Shown: positions 59,095 to 64,000 of the stretch, piece by piece
How positions within the stretch are numbered: position 1 is the stretch's first letter
How the letters are laid out: the number at the start of each line of letters is the position of its first letter
Assembly (NCBI GenBank): GCA_035248685.1
Contig: DATFHF010000040.1
Location: forward strand, 32,033 to 96,032
Source: Jatrophihabitans_A sp035248685
GTDB taxonomy: Bacteria; Actinomycetota; Actinomycetes; Mycobacteriales; Jatrophihabitantaceae
Length of the DNA stretch: 64,000 bases
Direction: 5' to 3'
Translations under genes and position numbers: made by a program
Notes under the pieces: model-generated
Seen by the model: the letters and a program-made list of their open reading frames with translations, nothing else
Database searches by the model: none
What the model was told of the DNA's origin: nothing

Positions 59095-60636
59095 ATGACG
59101 ACGATCTCGGTGGGCCCCGATCCGCTGTCCGAAGCCGACCTGGTCGCGGTGGCTCGCCACGAGGCGCCGATCCGGCTCAGCGAGCAGGCGCTGGCCGCGA
59201 TGGCCGCGTCCCGCGAGGTGGTCGACGCGCTGGCCGGTGACGTCGAACCGCACTACGGCATCTCCACCGGGTTCGGGGCGTTGGCCACCCAGCACATCCC
59301 GACGCAGCGGCGGGCCCAGCTTCAGCGCTCGCTGATCCGCTCGCACGCGGCCGGCTCCGGTCCCGAGGTCGAGCGCGAGGTAGTGCGGGCGATGATGCTG
59401 CTGCGGTTGTCCACGCTGGCCACCGGGCGTACCGGCATCCGGGTGCGGACCGCGCAGACCCTGGCCGGCCTGCTCAACGCCGGGGTGACGCCGGTGGTGC
59501 ACGAGTTCGGTTCGCTGGGTTGCTCCGGTGACCTGGCGCCGCTGGCGCACGTCGCGCTGACGCTGATCGGTGAGGGCGCGGTTCGTGACCGGGCCGGCGT
59601 GCTGCTACCGAGCGGGCAGGCACTGGCCGCGGCCGGGCTGGAGCCGGTCACGCTGGCCGAAAAGGAAGGGCTGGCGCTGATCAACGGCACCGACGGCATG
59701 CTGGGCCAGCTGCTGCTCGCCTGCACCGATCTGGATCTGCTGCTGCGCACCGCCGACGTCACGGCGGCAATGTCGGTCGAGGCGATGCTGGGCACCGCGC
59801 GGGTGTTCGCCGAGGACCTGCAAGCGCTGCGGCCCCAGCCGGGCCAGGCGGTGTCGGCGGCGAACCTGCGGGCGTTGCTGGCCGACTCCCCGATCGTCGC
59901 CTCGCATGCCGGCCCGGGCTGCACCTACGTCCAGGACGCCTACTCGATGCGGTGCGCGCCTCAGGTGGCCGGCGCCGGACGGGACACCGTGGTGCACGCC
60001 CGCCGGGTCGCCGGCTACGAACTGGCCTCGGCGATCGACAACCCGGTGGTGACTCTTGACGGCCGGGTCGAGTCCAACGGCAACTTCCACGGCGCCCCGA
60101 TCGGCTACGTGCTGGATTTCCTGGCCATCCCGGTCGCGGATCTGGCCAGCGTGTCGGAGCGGCGCACCGACCGGTTGCTGGATGTGGCCCGGTCCCGTGG
60201 CTTGCCGCCGTTCCTGACCGACGATGCCGGCGTCGACTCAGGGCACATGATCGCGCAGTACACCCAGGCGGCAATCGTGTCCGAGCTCAAGCGGCTGGCG
60301 GTGCCGGCGTCGGTGGACTCCATACCGTCCTCGGCGATGCAGGAGGACCACGTGTCGATGGGCTGGTCGGCCGCTCGCAAGCTGCGCCGGGGCATCGACG
60401 GCCTGCGCCGGGTGTTGGCCATCGAGCTGTTGTCGGCCGCCCGGGCGCTGGACCTGCGCGCGCCGTTGCAACCCGGGCCGGCCACCGGCGCGGTGCTGGC
60501 CGCGCTGCGGGAGCGGGTCGAAGGCCCGGGCCCGGACCGGTTCCTGGCACCGGAGATCGAAGCGACGGTGGAGTTGATCGGCGCCGGCGCGGTGGTGGCG
60601 GCGGCCGACTCCGCGTTGCCGTCCCCGCTGTCCTAG
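59095..60636 (+). CDS. hutH: Histidine ammonia-lyase
   Basis: A 513-residue enzyme that deaminates histidine to urocanate. The MIO cofactor forms by cyclisation of a tripeptide; here the loop reads GSLGCSGDLAPLAH (Cys-Ser-Gly near 141-143), the form I associate with actinobacterial HutH, in place of the more familiar Ala-Ser-Gly. The catalytic Tyr loop HYGISTGFG is near 46 and QDAYSMRCAPQV near 279. Start ATG 59095 has AGGA eight bases upstream; ATG 59086 would put the site inside the gene. No other hut gene is nearby, so histidine degradation genes are dispersed. Confidence 0.95.
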   Translation: MTTISVGPDPLSEADLVAVARHEAPIRLSEQALAAMAASREVVDALAGDVEPHYGISTGFGALATQHIPTQRRAQLQRSLIRSHAAGSGPEVEREVVRAMMLLRLSTLATGRTGIRVRTAQTLAGLLNAGVTPVVHEFGSLGCSGDLAPLAHVALTLIGEGAVRDRAGVLLPSGQALAAAGLEPVTLAEKEGLALINGTDGMLGQLLLACTDLDLLLRTADVTAAMSVEAMLGTARVFAEDLQALRPQPGQAVSAANLRALLADSPIVASHAGPGCTYVQDAYSMRCAPQVAGAGRDTVVHARRVAGYELASAIDNPVVTLDGRVESNGNFHGAPIGYVLDFLAIPVADLASVSERRTDRLLDVARSRGLPPFLTDDAGVDSGHMIAQYTQAAIVSELKRLAVPASVDSIPSSAMQEDHVSMGWSAARKLRRGIDGLRRVLAIELLSAARALDLRAPLQPGPATGAVLAALRERVEGPGPDRFLAPEIEATVELIGAGAVVAAADSALPSPLS

Positions 60637-60656
60637 CTCCTAGCCCCGGGTACAGC

Positions 60657-61316
60657 TCAAAGCGCGGTGCTGAAGGCCTGTTCGCGCAGGGTGTCCAGCT
60701 CGGCCCCGAGCTCGGTGACCAGGTCCCAGTCGATCACCGCGCCGCAGCGCGCCAGCCAGTTCGCCAGCATCCGGTGGCCGCCCTGGGTCAGCACCGACTC
60801 CGGGTGGAACTGCACGCCGTCGATCGGCAGCTCGCGATGCCGCAGTGCCATCACCACGCCGGAGGCGGTCCAGCCGGTCACTTCAAGCTCGGCCGGCAAC
60901 GTCTCGGCCCGGACGGCCAGCGAGTGGTACCGGGTGGCGGTGAACGGTTCGGGCAGGCCGGCCAGCACCCCGACGCCGTTGTGCCGCACCTGGCTGGTCT
61001 TGCCGTGCAGCAGCTCCGGCGCCCGATCCACGACCCCACCGAACGCGGCGCCGATGGCCTGGTGGCCCAGGCACACGCCGAAGAGCGGCACGCCGGCCCG
61101 AGCCGCCTCGTCCACCATGGCCATGCTGACGCCGGCCTCCTCCGGGGTGCCGGGGCCGGGGGAGATCAGCACGCCGTCGACGGCCAGCCCCGCCAGCTCG
61201 CCGGTGGCGACCGCGTCGTTGCGCCGGACGATCACCTCGGCGCCGAGCTGGGCCAGGTATTGGACGAGGTTGTAGACAAAGCTGTCGTAGTTGTCCACCA
61301 CCAGGATCCGGGTCAC
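60657..61316 (-). CDS. trpG: Glutamine amidotransferase subunit of anthranilate / aminodeoxychorismate synthase
   Basis: A 219-residue class I glutaminase. LVVDNYDSFVYNLVQYL is the N-terminal signature, and GVLISPGPGTPEEAG the oxyanion region. The nucleophile Cys lies in LFGVCLGHQAIGAAFGG near 80, and the catalytic His-Glu pair is in GVQFHPES near 170. It supplies ammonia to TrpE or PabB, both of which it may serve (amphibolic TrpG/PabA). GTG 61316 starts the gene. In mycobacteria trpG is next to pknB; here it is 58 kb from it. A small membrane protein precedes it by 22 bases. Confidence 0.93.
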   Translation of the reverse strand: MTRILVVDNYDSFVYNLVQYLAQLGAEVIVRRNDAVATGELAGLAVDGVLISPGPGTPEEAGVSMAMVDEAARAGVPLFGVCLGHQAIGAAFGGVVDRAPELLHGKTSQVRHNGVGVLAGLPEPFTATRYHSLAVRAETLPAELEVTGWTASGVVMALRHRELPIDGVQFHPESVLTQGGHRMLANWLARCGAVIDWDLVTELGAELDTLREQAFSTAL

Positions 61317-61320
61317 CGAC

Positions 61321-61346
61321 CCAGCCTATTGGCCCAGCCTATTGGC
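61321..61346. repeat. Exact 13-base tandem duplication
   Basis: CCAGCCTATTGGC occurs twice in a row (61321-61333 and 61334-61346). The second copy includes the stop codon of the small membrane-protein gene and the first lies in the gap before trpG. It is likely a recent slippage duplication. Confidence 0.85.
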
Positions 61347-61509
61347 GCACCGTGCCCGGTCCGGTGATCGGGTTGGACGGCAGCCGCGGCTCGACCACCG
61401 GGAAGATCACGAACAACAGCAGCGCGCTCACCGCGGCAACCAGCAGGACGGCTTGCAGTACGCGCAGTCCGGTGCTACCCGGCAGGTGGCGCCAGATCCA
61501 TAGGTACAT
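61339..61509 (-). CDS. Small single-helix membrane protein between srtE and trpG
   Basis: A 56-residue protein, MYLWIWRHLPGSTGLRVLQA at the start, one helix (about 17-42, VLQAVLLVAAVSALLLFVIFPVVEP) and a short tail with TGPGTVRQ. It starts three bases after the sortase stop, so it is cotranscribed, and it ends in the 13-base duplication. Short proteins of this pattern are frequent next to class E sortases of actinobacteria, but I do not know a function. A longer frame that extends over srtE is a shadow. Confidence 0.75.
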   Translation of the reverse strand: MYLWIWRHLPGSTGLRVLQAVLLVAAVSALLLFVIFPVVEPRLPSNPITGPGTVRQ

Positions 61510-61511
61510 GG

Positions 61512-62525
61512 CTACAACGTCCCTCCGGGCAGTTCCCGGGGCACTCCGGAGCCCCGGTTGGGTATCGACCTGGTGAGCACCGCGTGCACGATCATCCTTT
61601 GGTTGGCGGTGTATTTCGGATGGCAGGTGGTCATGGTCAGCAATGCCCGGGTGGGGGTCTCGTCCGGGTGGTCCGGCACCGGCGCGATGACCTGCACCGC
61701 GTTCGGCGAGACGATCTCCCGGCCGGGGACGCCCTGGCTGTCGGTGGCGGCGAGCGAGGCGGCGATGGCAGCCGCACGGGCGGACGGGCTGCTCAGCCGG
61801 AGCGCCGCCGCGTAGGCGTTCGCATCGCCCAGCACGGTGTAGACGTACCAATTGCTGGCCGTCTGCACGATGACCTTGTCGCCGGGATGCAGCTGGTCGA
61901 GGTTCAAGAACGGCTCGCCCTTACCGACCCGGTGGCCGGCCAGCGCGAAGTTGCCGATCTGGCCGGGCAGCTGGCTGTTGACGTAGTGGCCGGGGCCCTC
62001 GTCCAGGCTCGCGTCGTCGGTGCCCTGCACGATCGTCTTGACGAAGTCCTCGCCGAACTGCGGGATGTAGAGGTTGGCGAAGCCGTCCCCGACCGGCAGC
62101 ACCACCTGCTTGCCGATCGGCAGGTTGAGCCGGTCCTGGCCCTTGAGCGGGTCCTGGCCGGTGCGCCAGGCGGTGGCGAGTTGCTGATGAACCTGGTGCT
62201 GTTTGCGGTCGGCGAATAGGTTCGACACCCAGATCTCATAGACCACGAACAGCAGTAGGACGAGGCCCGCGGTGATCAGCAGCTGGCCGAGGCCGCGCAA
62301 GCCGGCTCGGATGGCCTCGCCGGTCCGGCTGTGGCCGTCGCCTCGCCCGGGTCCGCGGTAGCGCGGCCCGCCGTCGCCGGTGATCGGACCGCGCGGTGGT
62401 GCCGGCGGCGGTGGACCGCCACCGTCGGCGGCGGTTGGCCGGTCCTCGACGTCGGCCAGCGCGCCGGCCGGGGTGGCAGCGGCGGTGGAGAAGTCCCAGC
62501 CACCTCTGCTCTGCTCGCTCGTCAC
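61512..62525 (-). CDS. srtE: Class E sortase
   Basis: A 337-residue membrane transpeptidase that attaches proteins with LAxTG-type signals to the wall. A Pro/Gly-rich cytosolic N-terminus (1-65) precedes the membrane helix (about 80-100, LLITAGLVLLLFVVYEIWV). The catalytic triad is His in NFALAGHRVGKG near 200, Cys in LLTMTTCHPKYTANQRM near 302 and the Arg of the last motif. The Pro/His-rich early region and the TMTTCHP form match class E. The substrate proteins are not obvious in the window. Start GTG 62525. It is the middle gene of the operon DUF881-srtE-small protein-trpG. Confidence 0.92.
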   Translation of the reverse strand: MTSEQSRGGWDFSTAAATPAGALADVEDRPTAADGGGPPPPAPPRGPITGDGGPRYRGPGRGDGHSRTGEAIRAGLRGLGQLLITAGLVLLLFVVYEIWVSNLFADRKQHQVHQQLATAWRTGQDPLKGQDRLNLPIGKQVVLPVGDGFANLYIPQFGEDFVKTIVQGTDDASLDEGPGHYVNSQLPGQIGNFALAGHRVGKGEPFLNLDQLHPGDKVIVQTASNWYVYTVLGDANAYAAALRLSSPSARAAAIAASLAATDSQGVPGREIVSPNAVQVIAPVPDHPDETPTRALLTMTTCHPKYTANQRMIVHAVLTRSIPNRGSGVPRELPGGTL

Positions 62526-62626
62526 GCTGTTCTCCTCATGGCAGCTGTCACCGCTGCCCTACCTATCGCCGGGTTCCGGCGCTGTCTTACCCCATCGGCA
62601 GCGGCGGTACCGGCCAGCCGGGCCGC

Positions 62627-63403
62627 TCACCGGCCGGCCGCCGCATAGCTCAGGCCGATCGGCGCGTCGTAGGCCGGCATCGAAATCCGGTCCTCGGAGG
62701 TGAGGTCGTAACCCAGCCCGTAGGTGGCGGCGTCCTTGCGGTACTGCTGCAACCCGACCGATCGGTTCAGCGCGGTGCGCATCGAATCGGCCGGTCCGAT
62801 TGCGGCAATGCTAAACGGCGGAGAGAAGACTCGGCCGTTCAACAACAGGGTGTTGCCCACGCAGCGCACCGCACTGGTCTGCACCAGCCGTTGGCCCATC
62901 ACCATCACCGCCTCGGCACCGCCAGCCCAGAACGCGTTCACCGCGGCCTGCATGTCGGACTGGTGGACGACGATCGCGTTGGCGGTGTTGGGGTCGGTCG
63001 GTGGCTGCGCCGGGTGCGCGTCGTCCAGGGTGAGCCGGAGCCCGGGCCCGGTCATGGCGACCAGGCCGGCCGGAACCCGCAGCGGCGCGACCCCGGCGTC
63101 GATGCCGGCGATCGTGCGGTCGGACTGGGCGATCTTGTCGGTGGCGGCGGCCACTTCGCGCTGTAACTGGCGTACCTGGTTGTCCTCCACGGTGACCCGG
63201 GCCTCGGCCTGCCTGATCAGGTCGGCGACGTTCGACCGGCCGGCCGAGCGCAGGTCGGTGCCGCGCGCGGTGTGCGCGGTGGTGGCCACCAGCAGGCCGG
63301 TGAGCAGCGCGACGACCGGGACCAGCAGCCGCCATGGCCCGAGCCGGCTTGGCTGTAATCGGCCGAGGACGCTCGGCCTGAACCGTCGCGGGATGACCTG
63401 CAC
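62627..63403 (-). CDS. DUF881 family membrane protein
   Basis: A 258-residue protein. A basic N-terminus is followed by one membrane helix (about 25-45, LLVPVVALLTGLLVATTAH), then a coiled coil (about 60-95, AEARVTVEDNQVRQLQREVA). The DUF881 domain has VAMTGPGLRLTLDDAH, NANAIVVHQSDMQAAVNAFWAGGAEAVMVMGQRL and an end YDLTSEDRISMPAYD. Mycobacterial Rv0012, next to crgA and trpG, is of this family; a structural role at the division site is suspected. It starts with GTG 63403 and is divergent from crgA. Confidence 0.9.
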   Translation of the reverse strand: MQVIPRRFRPSVLGRLQPSRLGPWRLLVPVVALLTGLLVATTAHTARGTDLRSAGRSNVADLIRQAEARVTVEDNQVRQLQREVAAATDKIAQSDRTIAGIDAGVAPLRVPAGLVAMTGPGLRLTLDDAHPAQPPTDPNTANAIVVHQSDMQAAVNAFWAGGAEAVMVMGQRLVQTSAVRCVGNTLLLNGRVFSPPFSIAAIGPADSMRTALNRSVGLQQYRKDAATYGLGYDLTSEDRISMPAYDAPIGLSYAAAGR

Positions 63404-63516
63404 GTGCCCACGGTAACCGTGGTGGTTAGGCTGAGCGCAGGAGCGGTCTGCCGATCGGCCGGCCGCCGTCCGGAGCGGCTGCGGGCCAGCCGGCGGACGC
63501 CACCGAAGGAGACGCA

Positions 63517-63789
63517 GTGCCGAAGTCCAAGGTTCGCAAGAAGACGAGCTATTCGCCGTCGCCGGCTGCCATCTCCGGGTCGCCGACCGGTGGCAAGGCC
63601 GCCAAGCCGAGTCCGGCCTGGTACCCGATCGTGATGGCCGGCTTCCTGGTCCTCGGGCTGGCCTACATCGTCGTGTACTACATGGCCGCCGAGAGCATCC
63701 CCTTCATGAACAGCCTGGGCAGCTGGAATTTCGCGGTCGGCTTCGGCTTCCTGGTGGTCGGCCTCGGCATGGCGGTGCGTTGGCGCTGA
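63517..63789 (+). CDS. crgA: Cell division protein CrgA
   Basis: A 90-residue protein with two membrane helices (about 35-56 and 70-88), separated by the short loop AAESIPFMNSLGSWN. The N-terminus is basic (MPKSKVRKKTSYSPSP), as is usual. CrgA interacts with FtsZ, FtsQ and FtsI and, in Streptomyces, delays Z-ring formation. Start GTG 63517 has AAGGAG six bases upstream. Length matches the family. Confidence 0.95.
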   Translation: MPKSKVRKKTSYSPSPAAISGSPTGGKAAKPSPAWYPIVMAGFLVLGLAYIVVYYMAAESIPFMNSLGSWNFAVGFGFLVVGLGMAVRWR

Positions 63790-63804
63790 CCGCCCGACGC
63801 GGGT

Positions 63805-63877
63805 TTATCCACAGCTCCTTCCACTGCTGTGATTACACAGGTGTAGTTCTCCCCAGGCTGATCCACAATGTGGACGA
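63805..63877. promoter_or_regulatory. Three DnaA-box-like sites after crgA
   Basis: TTATCCACA at 63805-63813 is the exact classic DnaA box. TGATCCACA at 63859-63867 and, on the minus strand, TCGTCCACA at 63869-63877 deviate by one or two bases. Three sites in 73 bases is more than expected by chance, but too few for an origin. Confidence 0.35.
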
Positions 63878-64000
63878 GCCGCTGCCCAGCTGATGGCTTA
63901 CCCCGGCGGCGGCCAGCAGCTCATGGTGGATCTGCGCCGTGCGCCAGAGCGTCAGCAACACCAGCGCCGCGAACAATCCGGCCAGGCTGAGTGCCTGGAT
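63833..64000 (-). CDS. C-terminal end of a membrane protein (runs off the right edge)
   Basis: An open frame of 55 codons plus TAA enters at base 64000 and ends at 63833, convergent with crgA 43 bases away. The translation IQALSLAGLFAALVLLTLWR has one clear transmembrane helix, then TAQIHHELLAAAGVSHQLGS and a tail. Third codon positions are GC-rich up to the tail, as in real genes. The family is not identifiable from this fragment; the last 20 codons run through DnaA-box-like sequence. Confidence 0.45.
   Translation of the reverse strand: MQALSLAGLFAALVLLTLWRTAQIHHELLAAAGVSHQLGSGSSTLWISLGRTTPV

Noticed and set aside
59500..59540. HutH inactive because Ala-Ser-Gly is replaced by Cys-Ser-Gly
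   Set aside because: The Ser and Gly needed for MIO formation are present, and I believe the Cys form is usual in actinobacterial HutH, so it is not evidence of inactivity.
63790..63880. oriC
   Set aside because: Only one exact DnaA box, no AT-rich unwinding region and no dnaA or dnaN in the window.

Overview
The window is a gene-dense stretch of a high-GC Actinomycetota chromosome, probably close to the replication origin. The evidence is the cell-wall and signalling block pknB-pbpA-rodA-pstP-fhaB-fhaA followed by tRNA-Leu at the left end, and the trpG-srtE-DUF881-crgA block at the right end. Other actinobacterial markers are the bacterial proteasome activator Bpa, the 180-kDa NAD-glutamate dehydrogenase, a class E sortase, a DUF222/13E12 protein and a CrgA. 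GTG starts and ATGA/GTGA overlaps are common. The genus cannot be named from the sequence alone.

Layout. 1-8.1 kb: a DUF222 fragment, then a tightly coupled minus-strand operon for peptidoglycan synthesis (PbpA, RodA) and its Ser/Thr phospho-control (PknB, PstP, FhaA, FhaB). 8.2-11.8 kb: tRNA-Leu(CAG), a ribbon-helix-helix protein with an ATPase-like body, a divergent AbiEii-type nucleotidyltransferase toxin with an XRE-type partner, and a methyltransferase. 11.8-16.9 kb: a secreted GH3-GH25 fusion, a YqcI/YcgG protein with a nucleoside-diphosphate-kinase-like neighbour, a CBM48 protein and a nitroreductase. 17-19.6 kb: purF and two phosphoribosyltransferases (purine synthesis and salvage). 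19.7-24.3 kb: a minus-strand cluster of argJ, a NodS-like methyltransferase, a PIG-L deacetylase, an acyl-CoA-dehydrogenase-like protein, a family 2 glycosyltransferase and a proline-rich peptide. Its upper four junctions are start/stop overlaps or carry a short dispersed repeat. This is the best candidate for an undescribed pathway.

24.8-38.3 kb: a diguanylate cyclase, an HtrA protease, an AidB-type acyl-CoA dehydrogenase, a secreted CAP-domain protein behind an iron-box-like site, MsrA, YdcF, Fpg/Nei, GDPD, an RsbW-like kinase behind a SigB/SigF-type promoter, a large LuxR-type ATPase regulator and a lipoprotein. 38.3-48.4 kb: NAD-glutamate dehydrogenase and, divergently, an ACT-malic enzyme, followed by two more GGDEF-type membrane proteins; convergent neighbours here overlap by about 100 bases twice. 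48.4-57.3 kb: two divergent XRE regulators sharing a palindrome, an aromatic aminotransferase, a GDT1 transporter, DUF4446, pheA, a Pit phosphate transporter, serS, a HAD phosphatase and a MetF-like protein. 57.3-64 kb: bpa and a quinone oxidoreductase joined by a relay of ATGA overlaps, hutH, then trpG-srtE-DUF881 facing crgA.

Compared with the mycobacterial order, in which trpG adjoins pknB, the two halves of the origin-proximal block sit at opposite ends of the window. Their orientation is that expected from an inversion. No CRISPR array, rRNA, insertion sequence or clear prophage was seen.
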